64,000 nt of DNA, taken from the NCBI GenBank assembly GCA_004764695.1, contig SMSO01000034.1:3976501-4040500 (forward strand), read 5' to 3'. Under the pieces are notes generated by a model, which searched no databases, had not been told where the DNA came from, and was given only the letters and a program-made list of their open reading frames with translations. Origin of the DNA: Schizochytrium sp. TIO01. Taxonomy: Eukaryota; Sar; Bigyra; Thraustochytrida; Thraustochytriidae. Below, piece after piece: positions 11,308-21,552 of the stretch. The translations under genes were made by a program, and so were the position numbers. Position 1 is the first letter of the stretch; each line of letters opens with the position of its first letter.

Positions 11308-12327
11308 TCAACGAGACGAGAGCTTAGCATGCAAGTGGCGATAATACCCTGCATGTGTCGGATCGCACTCCGCAAGTGAAGAGCAAATAAACTCTATCGA
11401 ATAAGTTGTGTCTGCGAAAATATCCATGTGAGTATAATAACGGTGAGCAGCTTCGTAGAGTCTTGTCAAGCCTAGAAGCGCCCACTTACTTGCGCCACCC
11501 TCCATGTCATTGAGTTCAATGCAGGTTGCAACTTGGTCAAGAAGAATTTGGCACCGTGAGACCTCGTCGCCAAGAATTGACCGTGGACGCAGTTCTCGCA
11601 CAAGCCAACGATGGTACATCCAACCTGACGAGTCGTCTGGTTCTGTAAAGAGCGCATTGCAGACGAGATCAAATTCTTCCTTGAGTCGATTGGCATCCAA
11701 GTTACCAGGCCTCGCTTCAAGAGCCTTAATCCGCAAATGCCACGCCGAGTAGTTAGAGAAGTTACGTTCTACAAGGCCCTCGGCAAATTGGAGATCGTCC
11801 TCAGGAGTATGATGAGCCAACCTTGCAAGTACACGACGGTATTGAAAACAATGGAAGTTACGCTCGTCAGCAGCGAGCAATTGATCGCAAAGAGAAAGTT
11901 CCTTTGAGAGGTCTATGTGGCGGCCATCTTCACCCAGAATTTCCACGATCCAAGCTCGGTGAGACCATCCTTCGTGGCTCTTCACATTTCCTTTTACGAG
12001 TGCATGACGGTTCAAGTCTAGCTCCTGCTGGCAAATTTGGCGGCGAAGCTCCTTCTTGCTTTGGCTATCTTCGCTTTTGGAATCCTGAGAAACCCGAGCC
12101 AAAAGACCATCACGACGAACATTCCAGAGTGTGTTGATACTTGGGTTGATGCAAAGAAGTTCCCCGCAAAGGTTCATAGTCTCGTCAGAGGTGTCTCGCA
12201 CAGACCGGCACTCCAAGGCTGTCTGCAGCAGGCCACGCAGCTTTGCAAATTTAGCTGTACGAGCAGCCTTGATCTCAGGATCTTGTGCCTCTGCGGCAGC
12301 ACGATCCTTTTGTTTACGTCCGTGCAT
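11308..12327 (-). CDS. RABGGTA: Rab geranylgeranyltransferase alpha subunit
   Basis: A 339-aa single-exon protein starting at ATG 12327. With a beta subunit and Rab escort protein it would attach geranylgeranyl groups to C-terminal cysteines of Rab GTPases in the cytosol, allowing membrane association. Five PPTA (prenyltransferase alpha) repeats are visible, each with the typical N-x(4-6)-W...R-R pattern: PSINTLWNVRRD, SHEGWSHRAWI, NFHCFQYRRVL, NYSAWHLRIKAL and SGWMYHRWLVREL. The start MHGRKQKDR resembles the conserved MHGR(K/R) N terminus of this subunit, which favours RabGGTase over farnesyltransferase alpha. It lacks the Ig-like and leucine-rich C-terminal domains of the animal protein, as in fungal and many protist forms. 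Confidence 0.92.
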   Translation of the reverse strand: MHGRKQKDRAAAEAQDPEIKAARTAKFAKLRGLLQTALECRSVRDTSDETMNLCGELLCINPSINTLWNVRRDGLLARVSQDSKSEDSQSKKELRRQICQQELDLNRHALVKGNVKSHEGWSHRAWIVEILGEDGRHIDLSKELSLCDQLLAADERNFHCFQYRRVLARLAHHTPEDDLQFAEGLVERNFSNYSAWHLRIKALEARPGNLDANRLKEEFDLVCNALFTEPDDSSGWMYHRWLVRELRPRSILGDEVSRCQILLDQVATCIELNDMEGGASKWALLGLTRLYEAAHRYYTHMDIFADTTYSIEFICSSLAECDPTHAGYYRHLHAKLSSR

Positions 12328-13437
12328 GATAGGTGGCTATCGGAGAGCTGAGTAGCAAAAGCCAACAACCAGGTAACCAGGAGATGCCGAGTTGCAGAGA
12401 AGGTAGAAGAGTTTGTCAAGTTTCAAGTTGTCTCGGCTTAATAATGATTTCAATAACTTAGTATGGCTAGCTAAAAGCAGAGTAAGAGTAACTTAAACCC
12501 TACCGTACTACAGTCAGATTTATTTAGTACAATTCGCAGACTTTACACGAGGTTGGAATCGATTTCTGAACAGAAGGGCGAGGGAAAATATGGCTAAGTA
12601 AGGAGGAGGTACACTTATAACAGAGATTTGACTCTTCTGTTGCTTGATAGCGGCTGCTTCGTGTAATAACTAGGCAGGATATAGGTTCATTCAGTTGAAT
12701 GTCTGTATTTTTTAAAGAAATTAAATTAAAATTTTAAAATATATTGACTTAAAAGAAATATTGGTGTATAGGCTATACTATCTTGCAACATTAAAGCATG
12801 AGCATTGATTTACAGATTCATTGTAGAAACTTGTCAAATTCCACTATTTATATGCAACACGTGTAGGTAAAAAAAACTGAGATAGAAAGAGAAATGCGTG
12901 TCACTTGAGCAGACAAATTGCGAATTCGCTTTTAGTTTTGACAGCTATGAGAGTGTAAGAAAATTGGGCTTAGTGGGTTTTAATCGCCGAGATTGATACC
13001 TCTGAAATCAGATTAAAGAGCCCCTTTTGCTCGCTGCAGTTATGAAATAACTACATTAAACACATTAAACTGTATGCTCAATGTTGCAGGAAACATGAGT
13101 GCACAGAGTTTATTAACCAGGAACACAGCTTTGGCATTTCCAATATAGAGTCTATATGCTAGGCCCAACCTAATAACTACTATCTAGGCATTACCCCCTA
13201 TTTAGGGATCCTGGATTGGCAGACAAAAAGTCTACTATCTTTTATCTTTCATAAATAGAAACAACAAACCCCGAGCTTCACTACCGTGAAAAGGTCTCCA
13301 AGGTTGTACTCTAGCTACTTGTGTCTTTCACAGCGTGGCGGAGTCTTTCTTCTGTGAAGGCTGTAGTTGGCTTTGTGTGTGCGCTGTCAAGTGCGAAAGC
13401 GTCAACGACTTTTGGCGACACATAGGATTTCAAGATC
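12328..13437. other. Divergent intergenic region (RabGGTase alpha / CREG-like)
   Basis: The flanking genes point away from each other, so both promoters should lie in this 1.1 kb. It is AT-rich in the middle (about 12700-12860) with no recognisable gene. A minus-strand frame over 13311-13541 overlaps the start of the CREG-like gene and is taken as a shadow. Confidence 0.55.
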
Positions 13438-14260
13438 ATGGCTTGCCTAAGATATTTCTTCGCGCTGGCCTTTGCTGTTTTCATGACAGTGCATGAAGCT
13501 ACAGCGATTCCTGCGATACCACCTAAAAAACCGACCCGCACCGACTATGCTGCGGCTTCCCGATGGCTGGTTTGTGCGAGTGATTGGGGCGTGCTCGCTT
13601 CGGACGGTAGTTTTTCTAACCAGGAGTTGCGTCGGAGCTCAAGTTCTTCATCATCAATCCCGTATGCCGATATTGCGGCCTACGGAGAAGGCGTCGTGCA
13701 TAGAGGACGTTTGGTAAATTGCACGGGTGAGCCGTATTTTTACTTACGTAACATGAGCGCAGTTCCTCGGGATTTGGCGCAAAATTCGTGGGGTTCCTTG
13801 ACAGTTTCCATGGCAGGTCTCAGAGCTCATGGTCTGTTTCCATACTGTACTACGGTGAATGCAGAGGATCCTACATGCTGGCGTGCAACTTTGACTGGTC
13901 TTGTGGAGCCTGTGATGGGCGAGGAACGCGATAGAGCTCTAACCTCATTATTTTCGCGCCACCTTGATATGAAATTTTGGCCCAGTAGCCACGACTTTGT
14001 AGTCTACAAGCTCTCAGTAAAGAAACTGTTTTTCTTGGTAAGTTCTTATCGAATCAGGCACGAAAAGTTTACTCGTCTGAAACCTCTAAATCCCTAGGAT
14101 GAGTACTAACTGCAATCGCGAGGATGCATTCGTATGTTTATTTTGGTTTGCTTTAATCAAACAGGACTTTTATGGATATGCTCATCACATTTCAATTGAG
14201 GATTACCTTGGTGTTGATCTTGATTCTCCTGAAATTAAAGAAAGCTTAGCTTCAGCTTAA
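13438..14260 (+). CDS. CREG-like secreted glycoprotein, 2 exons
   Basis: Exon 1 is 13438-14037 and exon 2 is 14165-14260. The 127-nt intron starts GTAAGT and ends ACAG. The joined product is 231 aa. CREG proteins are secretory or lysosomal glycoproteins with an FMN-binding split-barrel fold related to pyridoxamine-phosphate oxidases, usually without flavin. A hydrophobic signal peptide covers about residues 4-23. Family marks include ARxL-like residues followed by SDWGVLAS (48-55), GEPYFYL (97-103), the NSWGSLTVS strand (116-124), CWRATLTG (147-154), the FSRH motif (172-175) and, across the intron, LFFLDFYGYAHHI. N-glycosylation sequons occur at N94 and N105. A poly-Ser loop (67-73) sits between early strands. 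The splice restores the conserved FLDFYG(G/Y)AH block, which supports the junction. Confidence 0.9.
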
Positions 14261-15381
14261 ACACTTTTTTTTAGAAGAGGCATTTATCTATCTTGACATT
14301 AAATTTTCCTTCTCTCACTTTTCGTTTCTTCTTTTACTAGATTAATTCAACCTGAAAAGAAGTATGTACTTGGTCTATCACCTATCACTGTGTCAACTTG
14401 CTTGCAGCAGACGCACGAGAACAAAATATATACATTCAATAACAAAAACGCTACGTCAACATTCCTCTACTGCACGTTGGTTCACGGCATTGGCTCTTGC
14501 AAATTTTATGTTCCCCTTCACTGCGATTCAATAAATCCAGACAGACAAATTTGTAATACCCATGCCCCCGCTGCCACTGCTAGCAATTAACAATTCACAT
14601 GTTCAGACCTAGCATGTTTTTTATAACGAAGGAAATTTACATTCTGTTTCTAAAACAAATACAAGACCTTGCATGACCTTTCCATAATCTTTTTAATCAA
14701 CATAGGAGTGATGAAGAGAACAGAGTCCTTTTTCTCTTTTTTAAAAGCATTGGATACTTCACCATCTTATATTGTAGATACAATTCTGGCATGGAATGCA
14801 AAGTATTGTATTCTTTGTGTTGCTACAAATCCAATTATTAAAGCTGTTTGAACATCATTTTGATTGCTCAAGCTAGTATCTTTATTATGACACTATGGTA
14901 ATACTGCTAAAATTGGTTTCATGATGCAATTATCTGACTTTTTGTTTTAGGTTTTGCCCTTCGTGAGTTGCTCGCATAAGTGTTTCTATCTATGCGTTAC
15001 CTCCGCTTAAAGAAAATATTGTTTAGTCAAAACTCTACAAGATTGCTATTCAGCTGCCATCAAACACTTGAAAATTGAAATTTACAAGTTTGTGCAAACT
15101 TGATCGTACGAGGTAGGCTGGTGCCATTTACATTGCGCGCAGGCCGAGGGGCTCGACTCACCTGCTCTGTGTACACGAACTTCTCATCTCGCATGGTGTC
15201 TTTTGCACAAGCCAGAACATAGAAACTTTATGCGACTGAGTGAGCTGCACTGGACTTGAAGTCAGCCTTTCTTCTGTGCCAAAATCACATCCTGTTATTT
15301 AGGAACATAACTCGGACTCCAAACGTAAGCTCGCAAGCACTGAGCTTGGCATTGCAGGCTGATTAAATCGCCTCGTGGCCC
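14261..15381. other. Intergenic, no gene seen
   Basis: About 1.1 kb between two plus-strand genes. Small frames at 14390-14590 and 14669-14851 have no family resemblance and biased composition. The terminal 50-60 bp contains CTCGCAAG at 15330-15337, an octamer also found upstream of USP14 and the haem lyase gene. Confidence 0.55.
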
Positions 15382-18300
15382 ATGGCATCAAAAAATGTTG
15401 CTTCAAAGTTGCCTGGTGAGACAGGGATAAGCCACTCCCTCGACAGAGGCAATTGGGTCCCGGCTCGTGCAGGACATTTTTTATGCGTTGATGCTCGTCT
15501 CGAAGCTCCTGAATTTAATACGCAGGGAGATGTTGCTAGAATCACAGCGTGGCGGGATGATGAAATCGGCACTGCAGAGATTAGTGGTCAGGAGGATGCC
15601 ATGTTTGATGCCAAACACCCTGCGAGCATCATGCTCTCGGTGAGGAAAAACCCATTTGCATTTGCAGAAGAAGATGCCTTTTGTGATAATCTTGTTCTTC
15701 TTATCTCGCTAGAGGACAGTACCTCTACTAAAGCTACTGATGAGGTCGCGGTGGTTATTCGCTTTTATATGGATGAACCGCCACCACCGCCATATCCAGG
15801 AATGTCAACTGCTCCATCAGAAATGCCTACCACCTCGCTCGTAAATTTTCAGGAGCGCGGATACATGGTTGACAGTGAGCATAGCTCAGTTCCTGAATGG
15901 ATACGAAGACGCTGCAAACGAGGTAGTCCTATCAAAGTATGGTTTCTTGACATACATACAGAGCATCGACTCTGCCAACTACGTGAAGGGTATCGTGATA
16001 TGGTCACTTTAGGCAATCAACGGGTGTGGCTTCGCTTGCAATGGAGCGTCACTCGCTCAAACCTTTCAAGACGCTACCACCGCATCTGGTTCATGCCTAC
16101 CGTAGATCAAGAGTTTCTTCGTGAGCAGTTCATGAGTCATGTTGAAGCTGCGACACGCCCAGCGCTTATGGAGTCGCGAGAGGTGGGCCTCCTGACAATG
16201 CACTCTCGAGGTGTTGTGCAGCAACAACAGATAAATGAACATCGTTCAGACCGCACGCGTCTGTCAATGCGCGATTGGGCCCTTATTGGATGGCAGGGTG
16301 CAGCTGAAGGTACCCCAGCAGACATCACTGATGCTATCGCCGGAGATGGCATAATGAACTCATCAACAGCAGCATTACGATTTATTGCTTACCTTCAAGC
16401 ATATCGTGTAGCGGCTTGTGCTCCCCAAACCTTAATTTGGATTCAGAATCTTGCTGAAGCAGAAGGTCTCAGCCTTGTTGATTTACTCCTGAGTCGTCCT
16501 GATCTCTTGGTCCTTTGTATTTTAATATTATCCAAGGTCACAGATGATACTTTGGCGCACGACCCAATTGGTGTAAGTATGATATCTCAAGACATTGCTC
16601 ATGTAGCTTCCGAAGCATGCCTTGCAAGCTTTCTCGAGGTATTTTCACGCATTCTCGCTAATACGCTGAGCAAGCCTCCAGTATTTCCTGCACACGATCG
16701 CGAGGCTTCCCCTAGTGATCGCACGGCTGTAGTAGCTGCAACATGTACTGTTGTATTAGCGCTTTTATGCAGAGAAGCCCCATCTAGTGATGCAGAGCTT
16801 CTCCGTGATACTATTGACCGGGTCATAACTCTCATTTGTCGAGCGCAATCCCTTGAAGTAGCTTGGACTGGTGCGACAAGACTTTTTCCTGCAGTACTTG
16901 TCGCCTGTAGTCCGTCTATCATTGCACGAGAGTTGGTGACTCTTGTGAAACGCTCAGTCTCATATACAAAAGAATACGTAGTCAATGATGATAGCACTTT
17001 TTCTGGGCCTCGTGTAGACTATTTGCTGGCTTGCACGGCCCATCTACTACAACAGTTTGACCAGGCCGCGAGTTATGTTTGGAGTCGAGACATCCTTCCA
17101 TCTGCCGAAGACTGGGTTCAATTACATCTCATTCGTCCAAGTATAGCATTATGCGTGGAGGCATTGGCGCAAGCTGCAGATGAAAATGATCGGGGAGATG
17201 GTTTTGATGCACTTGTAAGCGCTATGTATACTCGACTGTGCGCTATTCAAGCTTCTTCTTCGATTCCAACTAAACTTGAAGTAGGACTTATGGACGCTAA
17301 TTGGGCTGTCAGTCAGTCTTGGAAGCTTTCCTATGCGCTAGTAGAGGTCACCTGCAAGCGCGAAACCATAGTTTGCACATTAACCCTACCCTTACTTCAG
17401 CTCGTGGCTTCAGAACTCGGTCCAGATTCTGACGAAAGACTTGGATCTGCACGAATGACTCTTTTACAATCTTTTATTGCATCTGTTGACGATGCTCAGC
17501 AACTTCAAATTGTGAGCTCATTGTTCAAGTGCTTACTGATTCATATCTCAACATATGCTGGTGCATTTTTATCAGAAGTTGGAATCGTCAAAATTGTTGC
17601 ACAACTCGTGACATTGCTCTTGGCTCTGCAGGGTGACGAAAGCAAGCTAGTACGTGATACATGGCGAGCTGCATTTGGGCTTCTTGTCTTTGCCGCACAG
17701 AGTTGGGAGGAAAGTGAACATGCTAGTTGGGCTCTGCTCACTATCCGAGAAGTAGCAATGCATTTCATTCAGAGGTTTGTAGAAATGCATCCATCCTTAC
17801 TTGGCAGCGACCCCTTACGCCCAGTTGGCTCCAGTCCATGGTTTGTGTCTACACTTGCCCATGGACTCATGCGCATTTGTACAACACGTGGCGTGGCTCA
17901 AGAGATCGTTGATGAGTCTATCGCTGTGCTTAATACTCTCCTTGTCGTCCAACATGGCGGGTGCAATGAAACCGTACGTCAGGTATGTAAACTTGCAGTT
18001 CTAGAACAAGCCCGGGCTCCTCGTAAAGAGTTAGATCGCTGGATTCTGACTATGGAGGACATTTGTGTTGATACAAACCTCACTAACGACCTATTTGCAC
18101 TACGCGCGCTTGGGAAGGCTATGCTCCTTGACACGAACTCCGCTGCTTTGCGCTTTGATGCTGTTGAACGTCTTGTTGGTACTTTTGTTACAAGCGTGTG
18201 GTGGCCATGGGCACCTCCACCTGTAGAATTCATTCAACATCGTCAAATTTCACCGACTGTTGATGTATCATCCGATCCAGAAATTTGTTTGCTTCAAGCT

Positions 18301-19710
18301 GCGCGAGAATTACACCGAGAAGCCCTCTCTCGTATAGATCACGACCATGATGTAGGGACTCTTGTTTTACCAATGGTGTGTGGTATTCAACTCAATGTTC
18401 TTCTGCTCCTCAGCGGAGCACTCGATGACATCGGTAAAGATACTGTCGTTCGAGACCTTGAAACCCTTGTTGCTGTTCTGATTCACTTGCATGGACAGAA
18501 CAGTAAATCTAATGATGAAATGGAAAATCAAGTCAAAGCAAGCACAATAGGCGTGGAGAATGCAGAATCTGACAAGGACAATTCAGATAACCCCGAGCCC
18601 CAGTATTGGGTGCGTCTTGTTGCTGTTGCGATTGCTACAGTAGAAGATGCACTGAAAGAACCACTCGTATATTTGTGGGAGCAATTAGCCAGGATCCCAC
18701 CAGCACCTCATCTAATCTCTCTTCATCGAGCTGCATTGCGTCTTCATGGTGTTTCCCGAAGACGTTTAGTCGTGTACAATGGGTCTTCATGGTTTGCTCT
18801 TGCCTTTGATCCCCGCCTCTCCGTAAAAGATGTGTTCAAATTATTAAGTACTTCGCCGGCCAAACCTGGGAAGTACTCAAATGTCTTTGATTCGAATGAT
18901 GGTACTTACCTGCCATCTGAAGGCAGCGGCTGGGCTGTAGATTGGAGTGGACATGTACGAAAAGACTATTCTGCAGAGAACGTTGTAAAACTTGCAAATT
19001 CACCGTTACCATCGCCTTCCTCTCAGGAAGATGTGAAGAAAAGTCTCGTTACACTCCCTCCAGCACTTCATGTATTTGCGACTTTTACGATCCGTGGAAC
19101 AGACGAGGGTCAAACATTGCTTCGCACCTTCGCTAAGACAGATGATCCAAATCGAGTCCTTCGAATCGATCTGCGTCCAGGAAAAGCGGGACAAATGCTT
19201 GATGAGCGCGGTGAACGCGCTGCGCTTGGTCCTGGTCTGGGACTAGGTAACACATTTCTTGGAGAACCACTTCATGAGGTGGCTATAGAAGAGGTGGCTT
19301 GGAAAGAAGCAATCCAAGAATACTTGGTTCTATTAATTCGATACCTTCGCGCCTGCCTCGAGCATGACATCTGGCTTCCCAAACCAAACATGCCAGAAGA
19401 TGCTAGTATGCAACAGCAAATCCTTTTCTTGAATATGGTCAATACGTTATTAGATAGCACATTATCCGAAGATGGTATTGGGCTTCGTGCGGCAGTACTG
19501 CGGCAATATGAAGAAACCGAACACCAAGAAGTTGCCAATGAGGCTTTATTACGCCTCAGTGAAGCATGCAAAAAACTTGCTGTGACTGTCCGAATGTCTT
19601 TAGAAAATAATCTCGATGACGCTCGGCGTGATGAAATTACGCAGCTTTTGCTTAAAAAGAGAGGACTCTTGCAGCAGGATCTTGAAGGAAGATGGGCTTC
19701 AAGTAGCTGA
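15382..19710 (+). CDS. Large helical protein, 1442 aa, family not recognised
   Basis: Intact single-exon frame starting at ATG 15382. I do not recognise the family. Residues 1-270 look globular and mixed, with a PPPPPYPG proline run near 133-140 that may bind SH3/WW-type modules. Residues about 320-1050 are dominated by repeating amphipathic leucine- and alanine-rich helices resembling an ARM/HEAT-type solenoid, with no exact repeat consensus. A charged linker falls around 1045-1075. A mixed alpha/beta region with conserved-looking aromatic patches (YNGSSWFALAF, SGWAVDWSGHVRKDYS) covers about 1130-1210. The C terminus is helical and charged. No signal peptide, membrane segment or catalytic motif is visible. 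A scaffold role would be a guess. It converges on USP14 (stop 340 bp away). Confidence 0.85.
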   Translation: MASKNVASKLPGETGISHSLDRGNWVPARAGHFLCVDARLEAPEFNTQGDVARITAWRDDEIGTAEISGQEDAMFDAKHPASIMLSVRKNPFAFAEEDAFCDNLVLLISLEDSTSTKATDEVAVVIRFYMDEPPPPPYPGMSTAPSEMPTTSLVNFQERGYMVDSEHSSVPEWIRRRCKRGSPIKVWFLDIHTEHRLCQLREGYRDMVTLGNQRVWLRLQWSVTRSNLSRRYHRIWFMPTVDQEFLREQFMSHVEAATRPALMESREVGLLTMHSRGVVQQQQINEHRSDRTRLSMRDWALIGWQGAAEGTPADITDAIAGDGIMNSSTAALRFIAYLQAYRVAACAPQTLIWIQNLAEAEGLSLVDLLLSRPDLLVLCILILSKVTDDTLAHDPIGVSMISQDIAHVASEACLASFLEVFSRILANTLSKPPVFPAHDREASPSDRTAVVAATCTVVLALLCREAPSSDAELLRDTIDRVITLICRAQSLEVAWTGATRLFPAVLVACSPSIIARELVTLVKRSVSYTKEYVVNDDSTFSGPRVDYLLACTAHLLQQFDQAASYVWSRDILPSAEDWVQLHLIRPSIALCVEALAQAADENDRGDGFDALVSAMYTRLCAIQASSSIPTKLEVGLMDANWAVSQSWKLSYALVEVTCKRETIVCTLTLPLLQLVASELGPDSDERLGSARMTLLQSFIASVDDAQQLQIVSSLFKCLLIHISTYAGAFLSEVGIVKIVAQLVTLLLALQGDESKLVRDTWRAAFGLLVFAAQSWEESEHASWALLTIREVAMHFIQRFVEMHPSLLGSDPLRPVGSSPWFVSTLAHGLMRICTTRGVAQEIVDESIAVLNTLLVVQHGGCNETVRQVCKLAVLEQARAPRKELDRWILTMEDICVDTNLTNDLFALRALGKAMLLDTNSAALRFDAVERLVGTFVTSVWWPWAPPPVEFIQHRQISPTVDVSSDPEICLLQAARELHREALSRIDHDHDVGTLVLPMVCGIQLNVLLLLSGALDDIGKDTVVRDLETLVAVLIHLHGQNSKSNDEMENQVKASTIGVENAESDKDNSDNPEPQYWVRLVAVAIATVEDALKEPLVYLWEQLARIPPAPHLISLHRAALRLHGVSRRRLVVYNGSSWFALAFDPRLSVKDVFKLLSTSPAKPGKYSNVFDSNDGTYLPSEGSGWAVDWSGHVRKDYSAENVVKLANSPLPSPSSQEDVKKSLVTLPPALHVFATFTIRGTDEGQTLLRTFAKTDDPNRVLRIDLRPGKAGQMLDERGERAALGPGLGLGNTFLGEPLHEVAIEEVAWKEAIQEYLVLLIRYLRACLEHDIWLPKPNMPEDASMQQQILFLNMVNTLLDSTLSEDGIGLRAAVLRQYEETEHQEVANEALLRLSEACKKLAVTVRMSLENNLDDARRDEITQLLLKKRGLLQQDLEGRWASSS

Positions 19711-20049
19711 ATTGATCTACACTCTACTTCCGAATGAGGAATTGCCTGAATCTTTAGTGTATTCGAGAACTGCTATATTTTCGTTGAAGGGCATAGACTT
19801 AAGATACTGATGCAAGGACAAGCTTTAGACAGAGACTAAATAAAACGAGCGTTTAGATTTGGTTTTGATTTTTATGGGAAGATAGGAAAGTAAAAAAGGT
19901 GATGTATGTGTGCAAACGATTTGTCATGAGAAAGAAAGAGAAAAGAAGTAAATGCAAGACTTATTTCGGCAGTAGACAGGAAAAACCTTTCCACATGATC
20001 AAAGGGAGGGGTTGATTCCATGTCAAGCTAGTGAAGAGAAATTATCTGA
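19711..20049. other. Shared 3' intergenic region of two convergent genes
   Basis: The 1442-aa gene ends at 19710 and the USP14 gene, on the other strand, ends at 20050. The 339 bp between them must hold both 3' ends. No further gene is seen. Confidence 0.7.
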
Positions 20050-21552
20050 TTAGATGCTGTCCTGGTCATCCGGGACACGGTAGAAGCAAACATAGTTCAT
20101 ATCGTAATCGCCGCCGCCATGGAGACGGGCAACATCCTCAGAAGTGCACCTCGAAGGCACGTCATCATCAAAAACAATCCAGGAATCCTTGGCATCATTT
20201 TGTTTGACCCAGCTCATGTAGTGACCACTATCAGAGGCACGGCCCTTGTGGGTGATAACGCCAAAGAGTTCATAGACTCCACGAAAGTCATCAGGGATAC
20301 CAATTCCAGTGTAACCTTCCGGGTCAGCACCCATAGAGAGGCGAAGGGCTGCCTGGAGGTCAGGATCATCTTCACCGTTCTCCTCAGTGTCCATTTCATC
20401 GGTGTCCGCTGCCTTATTGCGTCCACGTGCCATGAGGTCCTTCGCATGTTCACGACGCGGACCAGCAAGAAGAGCCTGAAGTTCATCGTCACAATAGTTG
20501 AAGACATCAAGAGTCATCGAGAATTTAACAGGCTTGAGAATCTTACAGTTAACACCCTCATGATCCATGGAACCAGGTGTACGCTTCCAGAAAAAGCGGT
20601 TGAACTGTACAACAAGGTACTTGGGTAGCTTGTGGATGCGGCTTGATTGTTTCCAGAGCGCATTGCGGCCAAGAATCGAAGAACGCTTCTCAAGCTCGGA
20701 TTCCATACCAAGCTTGAGACCCTCCTCAAGAGTTCCAACCTCCGCAGTGATGTTACATTGAAGGCGGCGTTGGGTATCAGATCCACGAACAACCTCCTCG
20801 TCCTCGCTCTCTACACAGCGGAGCTCAGTACTCATCTCAATATCAAAGAGCGCAGAGATCGCGTTTGACTTGTCGAGAAGAGAAAAGTTACCGGCCTTGG
20901 TGAGCTTTTGAGACAACACCTGCAGAAGTTCGTTGTAGAATTCATCCACGTCCTGTTGAGCAAAGCCTCCATGGGGGGTTCTCTGCGCAAACTGAGGAAA
21001 GGTCAGACGCATGGCCTGAACAAAATCCTGCGGCACGACCTCCTCGGTGGAGTCATCCATCTGGTGAAAGAGCTCACGGAGGTTCACAGTCATTTTGTCG
21101 CTAATGTCTGAAGAGCCTTCATTGAGAGGAGAAGTGTCAAGAGCATCGCGCAGCTCAGGAATGGCCTTGAGGCATTGCAGAGTACTGTTCATGTAGCAAG
21201 TGTTGCCAAGGTTCACAAGACCAGGAGGGTCCGCAGCAGCAACCTTCTGTTTCTCAGCTGTGGTCATGTCCTCCACAAATTTAGTCGCCTCCTCAGGAGG
21301 CTTAGGGATACCTGTGGAAGTGCCCATCATCGCCACAAGCACGCCATCTTTCCAGGGCATATCAGCCATAGCCATATCGTCCTTAAGGGTACCCTTGAAG
21401 ATTCCCTTGGCCATTACCTTCTGGCGGTCCACAGGCACGCCAGTGAGCTGGTAAATGGTTTCCTTGAAGGACTCGGAGTCCTTTTCTGTGTCAACGACGA
21501 CATCCTCGAAAGTCTGCTTATTCCACTTGAGACGCACAGAGAACTTTGTCAT
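20050..21552 (-). CDS. USP14: USP14/Ubp6-type proteasome-associated deubiquitinase
   Basis: A 500-aa single-exon protein, close in length to human USP14 (494). It would trim ubiquitin chains from substrates docked on the 26S proteasome. Residues 1-75 form the N-terminal ubiquitin-like domain that anchors the enzyme to the proteasome base. The C19 peptidase domain starts near 108, with the Cys box GLVNLGNTCYMNSTLQCL (nucleophile C119). The His box is SDSGHYMSWVK (H444) and the acidic partner lies in SWIVFDDD (about D462), so the catalytic triad is complete. An acidic insert (around 385-400, EMDTEENGEDD) interrupts the fold near the C-terminal third. All family landmarks are in order and no truncation is seen. 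A small hairpin (CTTGCC AAAT GGCAAG, 21715-21730) lies upstream of the start. Confidence 0.96.
   Translation of the reverse strand: MTKFSVRLKWNKQTFEDVVVDTEKDSESFKETIYQLTGVPVDRQKVMAKGIFKGTLKDDMAMADMPWKDGVLVAMMGTSTGIPKPPEEATKFVEDMTTAEKQKVAAADPPGLVNLGNTCYMNSTLQCLKAIPELRDALDTSPLNEGSSDISDKMTVNLRELFHQMDDSTEEVVPQDFVQAMRLTFPQFAQRTPHGGFAQQDVDEFYNELLQVLSQKLTKAGNFSLLDKSNAISALFDIEMSTELRCVESEDEEVVRGSDTQRRLQCNITAEVGTLEEGLKLGMESELEKRSSILGRNALWKQSSRIHKLPKYLVVQFNRFFWKRTPGSMDHEGVNCKILKPVKFSMTLDVFNYCDDELQALLAGPRREHAKDLMARGRNKAADTDEMDTEENGEDDPDLQAALRLSMGADPEGYTGIGIPDDFRGVYELFGVITHKGRASDSGHYMSWVKQNDAKDSWIVFDDDVPSRCTSEDVARLHGGGDYDMNYVCFYRVPDDQDSI

Noticed and set aside
16599-16997. 132-codon antisense frame in the 1442-aa gene
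   Set aside because: The plus strand is an intact 1442-codon frame; this is an antisense shadow.
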